Positions 37,601 to 52,600 of a stretch of 64,000 bases of DNA are shown piece after piece. Made by a program: the position numbers and the translations under genes. The notes beneath the pieces were generated by a model. That model was not told the origin of the DNA. It made no database searches and worked only from the letters and a program-made list of their open reading frames with translations. Origin of the DNA: Planctomycetaceae bacterium (GTDB taxonomy: Bacteria > Planctomycetota > Planctomycetia > Pirellulales > Pirellulaceae). The stretch spans positions 124,001 through 188,000 of the forward strand of contig JACKHM010000001.1 in NCBI GenBank assembly GCA_020638995.1. Direction: 5' to 3'. Every line of letters begins with the position of its first letter. The first letter of the stretch is position 1.

Positions 37601-40600
37601 GATATCACCGCCCAGGCCGATAGAACTTCCCTCCAGCGTGACGCTGATTGGCGCCGAGACACCTTGTGGAACCGTAAGCGACGCTCCCTTGACGGTCAGG
37701 GCACTGGTTGGTTGCTTGAACGTCGCCGCGAACGAGTTCAGGTAGAGTACGAATTCATCGGCCGCCGTCGTCGGATACAGTTTGGCTGCAGCGCTGTTCA
37801 GTGACGCGTCCAGGGTGAGTGTTGGTGTATCGAAGTTCAACTTCACATCGACTAGGCCGCTGAAGGAGATCGTCGGCGAAGTTCCATCGACGTTGACCAC
37901 GACGTTGCCACCATCGGCACCGTAGTTCAGTTGGGTTGCCGTGACGGTGCCTGACTTGGTCAACGTCAACTGGTCGCGGGGTGCAGAAGCGTCTGACGGG
38001 CCGCCATCGAGCACAATCATCGGCAGCGAACTGCTGGCCTGAATATCAATCGCATCGGTGCCAGCCGAAGTGGAAATATGAACTTCATTCGCAAACGAAG
38101 TCTGGGGAACCGTAATCGTGTTCGTTGCGAGACTAGCACCGGTGACTGCAGCGAATGAAACATCGCTGTGGGTCGCAAACGTGAACATCACACTGTTGGC
38201 GTCCGCCGTGACAGAGATTTGGTCGTTGCGGTCGCCAAAACTGGTAACCAGCAAATGGTTGTTACCATCCGTGGTGAACTGGACACCACTGATTGGCACT
38301 AAGAGGTCTTCAACTTCACCTGACTTTGCCAGCGTCAAAGGCCCCAAGTCGCCATCGCTGACCAAACTGAGTCTCGCTCGTAGAACCGTTTCCCCGATCA
38401 CAGCATCGGGTGGAATGTTGACACTGAAACCGTGCGAGCCGTTGGCAGAGATTTGCACGCTATTGACAACAATCTCAGTGGCATCAAACGTGTTGTTCTG
38501 GTTGAAGTCGATCCACACGTCGGCTTGTGCCGTTTGACCGCTCGTCAGATTTTGTACGTCGAGTATGACTTGCCCCGTGCCACCTTGGCGAAGATTGGAC
38601 GTGCGGACTCCATCCTCGTCGCCGGTCGTCACGACGCCAGTGCCCGTTGGCAAAGCATCGTCTTCCAAACGTACCGCACCAAGTTGCGGTCCCCGCGCGG
38701 CATGCTGCGCTGTGCCATAAGCAACAGCATTGCTAAAGTCATAGCGGATTGTCGGCGTAGAGACCTTCGCGACACTGGCTCCGTCCTGATCGACGATTCG
38801 AACCGTAACCAAATCGCCGTTGGGGTTGTCGGACACATACTCCGTGTTGTAGGTCCACTTCAGCAAACCGCTGGCGTCGGGCACGCCGGAACGGGTCAGC
38901 ACCAACGGAACCGTCATCCGGGTTCCGGCGAATGCATTTTCGATCAACAGGTTGCCTTGAAGCATGTCACCAGAAAAATCTTTGACTTCGCCGGTATAGG
39001 TTCGCACGGGGTCATTCAACTCGGATGGGGACTCAACCAACGTGAGTCCTGTGGGTGCGAGATTGTTCACGACAAAGCGCTTGCTGGCGTTAACAACATT
39101 GCCTTGTCCGTCATCGACCGTGACCATGGCCAACCATGTACCCGACAAGTTCGGAGTCAAGTTCGGCACGGCGAGCGACTTCACGCTGCCATCGGGAGCG
39201 ATCACTTCCCACGAGATGGCTTCGTGCTGGTCCTTCGCGCCGGCATAATTGACTTGTGCGGCTAGCGTGACCGATTGTCCGTCGTTGATCGGAGCAATAT
39301 CCAAAACGCTAACCGTCGGTGCGACCGCCGTGACATTCAGGTCAAGCGTCACAGGTGCGGAGGCCCCGCCATCGTCGTCCACTGCCGTCACGACGACGTT
39401 GTAGGTGCCAGCTCGGGAAAAGTTATGGGTAATTGAAGTGAGCGGATCGAGTCCCTTTTGTGTCGTTCCATCACCCCAATTGACCGTCAATGTCACGACA
39501 TCTTTCGAACCAGGATCAGTGACTTTTACGCCCGTCATTGTAAAGGTGCCGACTGGAACAGGAGCGTTTACGGCGTCCACGGTGACCGTCGGCGGGACGT
39601 TCACCACGGTGATCTCTAACGAGCGGCTGCTGGCAAAGGGAGGTTCGGCAATACGGGCCTGGTATTTAACTTCTGACGGTTGCAGCACGCGGTCGTAATA
39701 GCGAACTTCGTCAACCAGACCTGTGAACGGAGACGCGCCCGTAGCCCCCGCTGCCCAGCCTTCCGTTGACCCAGTTCCCAAGTAATACGAATAAGTGTTT
39801 GCCCAACCAGTCTGCGTAAAATCTGTGCTGCCGACTTCAGCGCCATCCAAGTACATCCGCTGCGTGGTGCCATCGTAGGTGATGGCAACATGATGGAAGC
39901 TGTCATTGTCAACACGAACGGTCGTGGCAATTACGTCCGCGGGATCATTTGAGAACATCTTGCCGCGCAGCATACCGTCCGAGCCGACATAAAGCGCCGG
40001 GGCGTTGCCTGTGACGTCACCTTGCTGGCTCAAAATGACGCCCGCCTTATTCGCAGGCGTTTTGAACCATGTTTCAAACGTGAACGAGGTGTTTGAAGTA
40101 TTCCCGGTCTTGGGGAAAGGGAAGACGTTGTCGGGCAATTTAACGGCATCGTCGACACCGTCAAATAGAAATGCCTTGCCTTCGATCCCATCGGCATCTT
40201 TGATCCCGATCGCGAAAGAGGTTCCGTTCTGCAGCACGCCGTCCTGCTGAGTGCCACCGTCCGCCTTGGCATTCCCTTCCGCACGCCAATTCAATAATGG
40301 TGGGAAGGAATCAGTCACCGCCGCAGTGAATGAGTAGGTCAAATTATCGGCGGGGATGAAGCTGACGTCACTACCAGAAAAGTTCAACAGCTCGCCTTCA
40401 CATTCATTCGCATCGCCGCCAGCTTCGTAACATTCAAAGATGTCGTCTGGTGTCGCAAGAATCGACCAACCGTATTCACGCGTGGCACTCGTTGACGGCG
40501 TGGCAACTAACGAGGCCAGATCAAACGTGAGCACATCTCCTTCCTTGATCGTAGCGCCGTTGATTGTGTCGAGACTTCCAAGCGGAATGAGAGTACCGTC

Positions 40601-43600
40601 ACGATCCGCACCCAACGGAGTGTTGAAGTTCACACCGTTAAGCTGGCCGGACGTGAGTTGAAAATCGGGCCGGACATTGACGGTTATCGAATCTTCGTCA
40701 ACCGCGCCCTGTGGATCGATGGTCTTTTTCGTGACCGTATAGGGCCCGGCGAAGAGCGGAGTGAATTCAAAATCGGGACCAGCTCCATTGGCGATGGCTT
40801 GGCCTGTGATTGTGGTGACTTTCCACTCATACGACAGATTCTCCGCATCCAGGGCGGAATCGGCGCCTTGCGCGAGGTGATAGAAATATCCCTGCCCTTC
40901 CGACTGAAATTGCGACCCCGGTGCGGGTGACTTGAACTGGAAGACTTCGTTATCGCCGTAATAAGAATCGCCGAATTGGATGCGCAACGGATAGTAGTTT
41001 CCAGCGATCAGATCAATGCTGGCCGTGACTGTTTCCGCGCCGTGGATTCCACCGTTTTTGATTAGCGCGTTACTCGTGGTGAAGCCGGAAATGTTGCCCG
41101 CATCCGCGGACAACGCACTCTCACCCAACCACACAAAGCTGCCATCATCCGATGTGGAGGAAAACTCCCACGTCCCGGTCGCATCCGCCAGAAAGTAGCC
41201 GGACCACTCGACTGAATAGCGATCGCGACTGTCATCGCTAGGGACATAGCCATCGGTCGAAAGGCTGCCGTCGAAGCGAGCATATCCTACGGTTCCCGCC
41301 GAAATGCTCGAGATGTTGCTTGTCGTTCCCGTTATCTCTGCTACGTGCGTATCGAAGAATCGCGAGTTATCTTCAAAATAGCCGTTAACGAGTCGCCAAG
41401 ATAACCCGTCCGTCCGTACTAGATTGCCTTGAGTAGCAAGAGAGATCGATTCCGTCACAGGCGGAACATCGGCTTCGACCGTCAAGCTGATAGATTCGCC
41501 CGCATCAAGTGTGACCGTGCATCCATCGGCAGTGCAGAATGACGGTAGGCCAGCAAGCGGGATCTTGGTCACTGGCGCGACATTCTCGACTTGGATGATC
41601 GTCGATCTGGTGGTTGTGGTCACATCATCGGCTGCCGTCACTTCCAAGATGTACTCGCCATCATCCGGGAATGTGTAGCGGAAGCTACCGGTGGTCAGGC
41701 CCGGCACCCGCTGGACGGTCTGGAGGTTAGCGATCTGTCCGTGATGCCGGTCGAGTGCATCCACGATCTGGGAACCGCCGACTTCGTCAAACGGATAGTA
41801 GGCAACCAGGTTGGGGGTCGCCGTTGAAATGCGACGCCCGCGATCGGCATTGATTTCTTGCTGGCTGCGAGCGCGATTAAAGATGCGCAGTTCGTCGATT
41901 GTGATACCGGGGGTGCCTATCCGGAGTGCGGAAGTTTCCTGGGGCTGGAATTGAAAGTTGGCACCGACGGGTGTCTCGCCCAATAGATTACCGTCCTGGT
42001 ATAACCGCAGATTCGAGCCGTCAAACGTCAATGCAAGGTGTGACCAGACACCCGTATTGAGGCGCGCCTCGACACGAACGGACTCCGATTTGAACGCGCC
42101 GTCCTCAGTTCCAAGCAAGCTGCCCACAAGTTTTCGCTGTCCTGCCAGACCTGAGATTTGCCAGTTGAAGCCCGTTGAGTCCACGGTACTAAGCAGCGGC
42201 ACAAAAGCGATGTTCGCATCATCAACGCGGACGTTCATTTCGACGGTGAAGATTGGTGAGGCAAAGTCGCTGGTGGTCGAGATCTGCAAGGGGCCTGATC
42301 CAGACTTAAACTGCAACGCATTGTCGTACAGCGCCGTGCGATTGCCGAAGGGATCGATCACTGTGGCATAGGGTGTGACGGTGTCCGCCGGGTCCGTGAC
42401 GGTGACGGATGCCAGAAGTTCGTCCGCAGTGCGCGTTGTTCCTTCCTTCACACCAGCAATTTCCGCTGCAAGCGTCACCGTTGGCGGTACGTTTCTGACA
42501 ATTCCAAACTCACCAAACAAATTATTGCCAAAGACACTCGGCCCGTTTCTTTCGGCCGATTCAAGTAGGACACTGTTGGGAGCGAAATTGAGAATGCCGT
42601 CGTCAACATGCAATGCGTCCAGTTCCGTGAATCCGGCGAATTGAATGGCCTGCGTTTCCTTGGAAACCGTATGAGGTATGCGCAGCTTTTGCAGTGTTTT
42701 CGATAAGTTCGCGACCCCTTCCCATGTGCCAGAGATCGTCATGCCAAGATTCAAAACACGCAAGTGACCGTTACCGATTTCCTCGCCCACTAACGGGTGC
42801 GGGGCTGCCGCGCGCACAGGAGTAATTGGAACCAAGGTCGGTGGTGTGTTGTTAACGCCACGAACTCCATCGAACAGATCAAGCTGCATCAGATTCGTGA
42901 GGTATTCCAGTCCCTTCAGATCACGGATGCTTGTTTCAAAGTCCTTGGAACGCCACGAGAGATACCCGATAGAAGCCAACTCGGAAGCGCGCAAGATCGC
43001 GCCCGGTCGTTTGCCGAGCGCCAGTTCGATGGCGCGCCGCAAGTTTGCGTCGGGGATTGCACTGGCGGGGATGATTGGATCCAGATCTAGCTTGGGCTTA
43101 ATCAGTTCTTCCGTCTTGACGTCCTTGCCTACGACCGACTTCTTCGTGTCTCCCGTCGTCGCATCTTGGATTTCCCGATCTTCGCCAATCAGAATGTCAT
43201 CGCCACTGCCGCCAACCAGCACGTCTCGATCGCCTTGACCGACCAGCACGTCTTTGCCATCGCCACCATACAATCGGTCAGCGTCCGGCTGCGTCGTCTT
43301 TTCGTGCGTCTGCCCGGCCACCGGCGGATTGGCTTCCAGCGTGAACTTGGCATCGCTCCCGTCAGAGGTGTAAACCCGCAGAAAATAGCTGCCCGCTTCA
43401 ATCGCACGTAGCGATACCGCGCCTACGCCCTGACGCAGCGTCCGGCCTTCCTTGTCGATCAAATCAACTCGTAGCTTGGGAATCGCATCTAGGCTGAAGT
43501 CGTTTTGCAACGGGGGCACGGCGTTCGCATCGAACTTGGCGGGCAGCACTCGAAAACCGTTGTTCTCTCGACCGTCGCCCAATAGGTTGAAACGGAACCA

Positions 43601-46600
43601 CTTCTCGGTGACGTTCGTTTGCAATGCATACGGCGGTCCATTGTTCGAGAACGAATAGACTCCCAGGCCGGTGTCCGCTAGAAATTCGCCGCTGCCGGGA
43701 ACACTGTCCGTGCTGATCTCGATAAAGTCTTCTGGCAGCGGATTCGCTTGCGGTCTGCCGTAGATGGCGTAGATGGCTCCCGCATCGTCACGCGGATTTG
43801 CGCTGTCGACGAGCGGCGCGCCGATCAACAAATCGTGAATGCCGTCGTAATTGAGATCGAGATTGGGCGACCTCATCAACTGACCAAAGCCGTCGCCGGT
43901 CGACTCGCCGATCAACAGCAAGTCGGCTTTGTCGAAGGTTAACGACGTGGTGCCGGCGGCGATTTTGTCCGTCACGGAATAGAACACACCGACGCGTGCA
44001 TCGAGTTTGTCACCCGGCTTCAGTCGCACTGCCAGATCGATCTTGCCGTCGGCGTTGAAATCTCCCGCGGTACCGGAAAACGGTTCACTCGACACGCCCG
44101 TCACCGAAAACACGGGCGTAGCAAGACTGCCGTCAAGGTACACATCGAAGCGATTGCTGCGCCCGATGCCAACATCCGACGAGTCATTTAGATTCACGTC
44201 GCCTAAATTCGCCGGTATGCCGACCGTGTTGCCACCGGGCGCCAACACCACCCAACGCGTACCGTCGGCTCGCTCGGAGATCAATGGCGATTGAACGGGA
44301 GCCGCTGGAGCGCCCGCTTCATAAATCGGATCTCTCGGAATCACTACTTCTTGCGGAACAGCAAAGAAAGCGGAATTGGCGCTTAGTACCGATGAAAGGA
44401 CTGCCACGTACTCGCTACCGGTGTTTTCAAAGTACCTCACTTCAACGTCGTAAACGACTCCTGCTTGTAGTGTGACAGAGCTGGAGCGGGTCTGTACTCC
44501 ATGCGTACCATCGTTGTCCACGTACAGCACTTGTTTTCCGTTTTCAGTGATCCTGAGCGAACTGCCGTCGTCGGACGTAGTGCCGAAATCATACACGCCT
44601 GTTCTGGGAACCTTGAACTGGGTTGTAAAACGGTAGGCGTAGCCATTTTTTCCAGAGTTCACACCAAGCACAATCTGTCCATTAAATCTAAGTGCGAAGT
44701 GATCGCTATTGACCGTTCCACCACTGCTGGGAATGCTATTCACCGAACCGGGGTTACCAGGATAATACTCGCTTTTGAAGCGGGGATTTCCGGCGACAAA
44801 TTGGCCCGCCAAGGCGCTACTGCTGCGATTAATCGTAACAACGAGACCCCCTAGAGGGACTTGAGTGCTACCTAAAGTCAACGGCGTGATCACGACACTG
44901 TCGATGAATTGATCCGTGTTCAGATCGATGGGCGGAGGATTGCTGCCACTGAACGTGGTGGTCTTGATGATGTTGCCGCCTGAATAGACTTCAGCTTTGT
45001 AAATAACCAAGGGAGATGTTTTGGAGATTGCCAAATAGCGGCCAATGATGCCCTTCGTGCCTAAATCGATTCCTTGTCCACCCGTCGATAACAGTGTCCT
45101 ATCCGGTACAAGCTTTGCGGAAACATGACCGCTAGATTCAAATAACATCATCCCGCCCAGTGCCTTGATCTTCAGCGCGAGCAACTCGGGGCGTTGATTC
45201 AGCACCGCTTGAATTCTGTTCACGATGTTGGAGACGGAATCGGACATCTTCAAATGCGGAATGGTGATAGTTGTCTCACCGATCACATCGTCACCAACCA
45301 CAACCTCAAGCGTTAATTCCAATTTCTCCTTAATCGCTTGATAGACGACATCGGGAACATTTAGCCCTAAGTCGCTTTGACTCGGCGGCCACGGAATATT
45401 CACTGCGACTGGCAATCGATCCTGCTGCGCTGCGTTCAAGCCTTCGATCACATACGCGTCCAGCCCACCGGCGCCACCGCCAGGAATCACTGCCACCGAC
45501 AAATCGGTGGTCATTCCTTGCTCGGCGAGGATGGTTGTGATCGGACGAATGGCACTGATGCGTAGGTTCCCAGAATTCAGCAGGAATGGTGTGTCCCCTT
45601 CCACTTGGTGAATTGCCCGCCCCTTGTTCTTGAGCGTTTCCCCGGAGTAAATCAGTCCGGCCAGCCGATTGTCACCGGTTGTGAGATGACCGACTTGCGC
45701 ATTGTTAACCGTCAGCAAGAGGTCGCTGTATTTCGTGTTGCTGAACGAGCCGACATTGAGGGTGGCGTTCTTCGCATCGTAGGTCTCGCTCGCGAACAGC
45801 TGCGACCGGTTGACGCTGATCGAAAGAATGGACGTCGCAGCGTCACCTTTAGTTATGTGGCTACCGATGATGCCCGTGGGATTATTGATTGTCTCGTCCC
45901 AAACGCGTGGATACTCCAGTTCGCTGACGTAGTTGTTTGCTCCTTGGTATTGCCTGAGCTTCGGTCCGCCACGGACGATGATGACCTCCACGTTCTGTTT
46001 ATCTTGTGAATTGCGCAAGAACGCCAGATCGGCATACCCGTCACCATCGACGTCACCAAAGGTCTGAGCAGGTTGGCCAATCGCACTGTGGTCGAACACG
46101 ATGTCGGCGGCTTCGCGAACATTGTCCAAGCGGTCCAGGTCAACAGGCTGGAAGAACAAGTAACTGTACTTCTCACCCGATGCCAGGAAGTCCGGTTTGC
46201 CATCGCCGTTGAAATCTCCGTTCAGCGGCGTGATGCGCGAGATCTTCTCGCCGATCACATCGCCTGCCAGTCCAAACGAGTTCGACAGGTCCGGAACCAG
46301 ATCCAACCGCAAGCGAAATCCTCCGTCCGCATTGTCGTTTTGCGTAACGACGAGGATTTCATTCAAACCCTGCTTCAGCGGTGCATTGTCAGACGATAAG
46401 AACCCGACCGGAGTATCAAAGTGCTGTACATCTTTTAGCAAACTGTCGGGACGCAGCGTCAAACTGGCGAATGGTGCGCTGGCATTCCCACTGCCATTCT
46501 TTGCCCTGGCGATCTCGATCCCGTTGATAAAGATGACCGCGTCTTGCGTCAGTGACATTTGCAACCGAAGCGACGTTTGCAGTGGTGCTGAGACGTCAAA

Positions 46601-49600
46601 AGTACTACGGAAAAAGCGAACTCTCGCTTTGGCCTCCAACGGTTGGCTTGCGGGAGTGAATAACGGTTCTTCGTCATCCTTCAGCGTGGAAATTGTGGAT
46701 GCGACAGCGGGACTGGAAAACGTCGATAAGGCTGGCAACGGCGAGATGTCATCCAGTGAAGTCCGATTCACGACACTACTGACTTGCCAGTTCGTCGTGT
46801 TCGAGAAGTACGGGCCGCCCAGCGACTGCGTGATATCAACTCCGGTGGCTGGCAACGGGTTGAAGAACGGCGAAGCAAGTTCGTACTCGTAACGCTCGGA
46901 CGGCTTGCCAAACACGACCGCAACACGGCCATTCCAAGGCAGGAAGTCATCGTACTTGCCGTCCGAGCCGGTACCGGTCGGCCGGTTGCCAAACAGTTGG
47001 TCCTTGCCGCTGCCACCATACAGCAAGTCATCTCCCTGGCCACCGACCAGATAGTCATCATCGTCACCGCCATCCAGCGTATCAGCGTAGAAACCGCCGA
47101 ACAGTGCGTCCTTCCCCTTGCCGCCGTCGATCGTAATGCGAGCCAAGGAACCTGCTCCCTGCTCCAAGGCGCCTTCCGCAATGCCCCAGTTCCCGGCGAA
47201 CAGCGGTGTGTCATCGTCAGGGTCGCCATCCTGCTTGACGTTAAACTCGGCATCGGCATGGACCACATCATCACCGGCACGCGTGGCGAAGAAGGTCGTT
47301 TCGACATCGCGAGTTTGGTAGAAGAGATACTGCAACCGATACTCGGAGCCGTCCTCATTCAACTCGAACTGTTGCTTCCCAATGTCCCAAACGCCGGCCG
47401 CGAACTCCCAACGATGCAGGACCGTGTTGTACTTTATCGCCGCCATGTCCGGCACGGCGTGAAACAGGCGATCTTTGTCGCCGCCCAGGAACAACACGCG
47501 ATCGTATCCGTCACCGCCAATGAACTGGTCGCTGGCCGTGAGTAACTCCGTGGGGGCTTCACCATCGAAGAAGGTTGCCAGCGGACCACTCACTGTCGGC
47601 AAAAAGTCGGGAATGACCTGGAAGGTGTCGTTGCCGTCGCCCCCGAACAGCAGGTCGGATGCACCTCGATCCTGGCCGCCCGTCAACACATCCGTTCCCG
47701 CCTCGCCAAAGATCCAATCTTCGCCGCCGCCGCCGCTGAGCACGTCGTCGCCGGGACCACCCAGCAGCACGTCGCGCCGGACTGATCCGGGGCCGTCGAT
47801 GATCGTGGCAAAGCTGGTCAGAACGTGCGTCGTCGATTCATTACCATCAAAATTGAATTGCAGGTCGTAGATGGTCGGACGCAAATCGTCCGTGATTTTG
47901 AGCCAATAGTCTTTGTTCGCGACCAAATCTTTCAGCGCCGCGTGAAACTCGCCCGACACCGTCGGAACCGTCACATCGTTTGGATCGTCGTAGATCTCAA
48001 ACTTGAATTGGTCCTCTTCCGTACTCAGACTAGCGACGGTGATCGTCGCGTTTGCGCCCGGTGCTTCGGTCAGTTGGAACTTATACCAATCGACATCCTC
48101 CGGGTTGTCGATCGTCAATTGCACAAAGGTTGCTTCGCCATCTTTCTTTGAATTGACGCTGCCCAGGTCGAAGGCATTTTCAGGAATATCATTCCGCTTG
48201 GTACCTTCGGTCATGTCCGACAAGATCGCCTTGCCGTTGCGATCGATGATCCGATCATCGCCCGCGCCGCCATTGACCCACACCGATTTTTGCACCGTGG
48301 GGCCCACGATAATCTCGTCATTTCCGTCCAAGGCATCAATGATGATTGCCAGGTAGTCGTCTTCGCGTGGAACGGTCGGATTCGGTTTGCTATTCTGCTT
48401 CGCGGCGGCAACCAATCGAACCAGCTCCTCGTTCGTCAAATTCTCATTCGCTTCAGCCCGCTGTGACAGTTCGTCAACGATATTGACGATCGCGTCCGCG
48501 GCATCCCAACTCACGGCGCCAATGGCAGTCGCCGCGGAGAAGTCGAGTTTGGCTTGGGCCGCGAAGCTGAAAGCGCCGTTATTTTCTGTTAGCCGCGTGA
48601 TCAAATGGGTTCCGGTCAAATCGCTGCCCGGCTCGGTGACGAAATCGACATGGATCTCGTCGTTTGCGTTGCTGCCGCCAAAGTACCACACCTTGTTCGT
48701 ACTCTTGGCGTACTGAGCCCAATCCGCGCCCGCGAGTCCGCCGTCCAGCGATTCGAATCGCGTACCGTCGCGCCGAAACAGGATGTCGTTGCCCGTTTGA
48801 CCGTGCAAGAAATCGAGTCCCGTGCCGCCAAACAACAAGTCGTCACGGTTCTGGCCAAGGATGCGGTTGAATCCAGTGTCTTCGAGGGGAAGTTCCGCGC
48901 CCATGGTGATCGCGACCGAGGTGCTGCTGGCCGGAATCGTCGCCGCACTACCATCAATCGAAACCACGCTGAACACTTGCGGCGCGACCAGATCGAACGC
49001 ACGATCCCGTGATTTCTCGGTGTCGACGGCGATGGTAATTGTGGAGATCTTATTGCCATCGGTCGCGCCATCCGCCACGCCCGTCACCGTGACGGTCTGC
49101 GACAGATTCCAGTTTGCGCTGGTGAACGTGAGCGTTGGCTTGTCGAGGGCGACCTCCGTCGGGTTCGACGCGACGACAGACAAGACGACGTCAGCACCCG
49201 GCGCAGGCTGCTTGTCGAGACGAACGGTAATTGTGGCCGTGCGTGTCATGGCCTCGTCCACGAGCAGGCTGTGCGATTCGAGGCCACCGTCGGGTTGCTG
49301 ATAGATGCCAAAGCCGCCCATTGGATTGAGCATCGAAAAGTTCTTGGCATTGATCAGATTCTGCGCCTTGTCCGCTCCGGGCACCAGGAGCGGATTGGGA
49401 GGCAGTGTCCAAGCGTAAAGGAGATTTTTGCCCTGCCCGCCGATCACGTCATCGGCGCCCTGACCGGCGAAGATGATGTCGAGATCGACTGACGAACCAG
49501 TTCCGGCATCGCCCCACAACCGATCATCGCCATCGAATCCGAATAAGATGTCGCTGCCGCTGCCGCCATCGAAGCGGTCTCGTCCAGGAGTCCCTACCAG

Positions 49601-52600
49601 CAAGTCGTTGCCGCCACCGCCATCGAAGGCGGTCGTCCAGTCGGTTCGGATCTTGCCATTCTCGTTCTTTACCAATTTGGCCAAGTCAATCGGCGCCCGC
49701 GTCGTGCTGCCGGTGATGTCGAGCGGAGCCAACAGGCCCAAATCGCCGTAATCTGCTTTGATCAACCCAAAACCGACAATGTCATCGCCGCCCAACGCCG
49801 AGACTTGGAATTGCTCTAGTTCGGGCTTGCCCGTTTGCGGATCTGCCCAGATGACCGTCGTCGACTGAGTCACACCGAATGTCGTGATGTCGATGGCCAG
49901 TTTGGGAATCGCATCCTTTGTCTGGCTAATGCGGATGACATCGCTATTGTTCGTGCCGCGAAAGACGACGATGTCGGTGGCGTTATCATCCGGCACGTCG
50001 TTCGCTTGGCGGTTGCCAAAGTGGCCGCGGATTGGTTCGTCGTTCGCTCGCCCGTCCGACAACGGAATGATGAACTTATCGATTCCCGCTCCGCCGTACA
50101 TCACATCCTTTCCGCCCTGGCCGTCGATGGCATCCGAGTCGGCGCCACCCCAAATCTGATCATCGCCGCCGCCGCCAAAGAACTGATCTTCGCCGTCGTC
50201 ACCCAACAGCAAATCCGCCACGCCCGTCGTCAGCGCCGCGGTTCCGGTGATCCGAATATATCCGCTTCCCATCGCATCGCCGAACAACACATCGTTTCCT
50301 GCGCCGCCGACAGCCAAGTCGCTGGTCGTGCTGCTGCCGTAGAAAACATCATTCCCCGAGTCGCCGAACATTTGTTCGCCGTTGACGAGGAAGTTGCCGA
50401 ACATGGCTAGTTGATTGGTCGGCAATCCGGTTGTGGTTGTTGGCGCATAACCATACAGCTCGTCACTCCCTTCACCACCGAACAATCGTTGGTAGATGAG
50501 GCTAGTTGCCGAGTCGCCAAATAACTTGTCCGAGCCGTTGTCTCCGTAGACTTGATCGATGCCGTTGTCGCCGTGGACGATGTCATTGCCGCTTCCTCCT
50601 CGTACGACATCGTCACCCGCGCCGCCATGCACATCGACGTCGTGTCCAGCGCCGGCGTCGAGATAATCGGCTTCGTCACCACCGTCCAAGGCATCAGCAC
50701 CGCCGCCTCCCAACAACACATCGATTCCCGCTCCGCCGAGCAACTTGTCATCGCCATCGTTCGCGCCGCCTTCGTATCCGTTTGCCAAGACCTTGGGTGT
50801 CACGAAAAAGGTCGGCAGGTAGGAGATTGTGAAAAAGTCTTTGACATCCGCGTCATTGAATCGCGGCGGTAGTTGGAAGTTGATTCCTTGCCCGCCACCA
50901 TTCGGATTGCGATCAAAGAGGGCTGGATCATCGAAGTCGCCGGCCAAGTCGCCAAACAGCACGTCGTCACCATCACCACCGGCGAGTATGTCTTTGCCAA
51001 GACCACCCACGAGCAAATCATTGCCGCCGTCGCCGCGCAGATCGTCATTGCCTGTGCCTCCGTAGAGCCGATCATTGCCCTCGTGTCCATTCAGCTCGTC
51101 ATTTCCGCCGCCACCATACAAGCGATCGTTGCCGGCAAAGGCATAGATCACGTCATCGCCGTCCAGTCCGTCGGGTTGGGCCGAGTCGCCATACAAGATG
51201 TCGTTGCCGATACCGCCCCAGATGCGATCGTTGCCGGTCCCACCTTCGGCTTTCTCGTCGAGGTCTTCAGTCTGAGCGAGATCTTGCAAGAAGACGTACA
51301 GCAAGTCATCACCGGCGTCACCAAACAGCGAGTCGCTGTTCTGACCACCAACCAGGATGTCGTTGCCAGCACCACCACGAAGAATGTCGAGCCCCGTGTC
51401 GCCGAACAGCAAGTCCGCGCCGTCTCCACCCTCGATTTCGTCTTCGTCCGAACCGCCTTCCAGCCGATCGTCGCCCGCGTCGCCAAATATCTTGTCGTTG
51501 CCGGATTCGCCCTTGATCAGATCGTTCCCAGCGCCGCCGTGCAACGTGTCGCCGCCGTCACCTCCGAGGATCATGTCGGCCCCGGCGCCGCCATCGATGA
51601 AATCCTGACCTTCTTCCCCACGCAATTCATCATCGCCTGCATCACCTAGTAGTCGATCGTTGCCTTCACCGCCGCTGATTTTGTCGTCGCCATCGCCACC
51701 GCGAATGGTGTCCTTGCCATCGCCTCCCAAGAGTGAGTCGTCATCGGCACCGCCATCAATCGTGTCATCTCCGGCACCGCCTTCGATGGAATCGGTCCCG
51801 CCTCCGCCCAGCAATTCGTCATCGCCATCGCCGCCGGTGATCGTATCCTTGCCTTCACCACCTTCCAGCCTGTCGGGGCCGCTGCCGCCAGAGAGTTGGT
51901 CGTCGCCCTTGCCACCCTTAATCGACGTACGAACGGTCACGCTTTCTTCGATCGTAATGACGTCGTTGCCTTCACCCGCATTTCCGGTGATGGAGGTGAT
52001 GCCGTCAAACGACTGTGTCACACCAAAGGCGGTGACCAGAATATTGTCGGGCGTGGCGCCTGCCTTAATGATAAACGTCTCAGCCCCATCCTCCGTGTTG
52101 ATCTTGCTCGCGTCTTTCACGCCGTCCGCGCGGTTCTTCGCGCGGTCGCCAATATTCAGTTTCAACTCGCCGCCAACTTTGGTTGCCAATGTCGGCACGA
52201 CGGGCCCCGGACGTTCTAGCTCGAAGCTGGCGATCTTTACGTCCTTACTCCAATCCGCCGTAATGCACAGCGGACAGGGACCCAACGATACGTCCGCCAT
52301 GACTCGCGCGGTTAAGCCACCCGAGACGTCGAAGATCAGAATGCCAGGCACCTCGGCACCCAGAATACTGGCCTTCAGTTTCGCATTCTCGATCAGTTCA
52401 CCAACGCGCACTTTGCCATCGTCGTTGTTATCGTGCAGATTGAAATCGACGTTAGCGAACAAGCCACCGCCAACGCTCGCCGCTACGACTCCCAGATTCA
52501 CACCGGCAGACAGCGTCAATCCGGCTTCGACCGTCACCTCGGGAATGTCGGGTCCCGATCCGTCAGGGTTCTCGTGGTCGGTCAGGAAGAACCCGTCGAA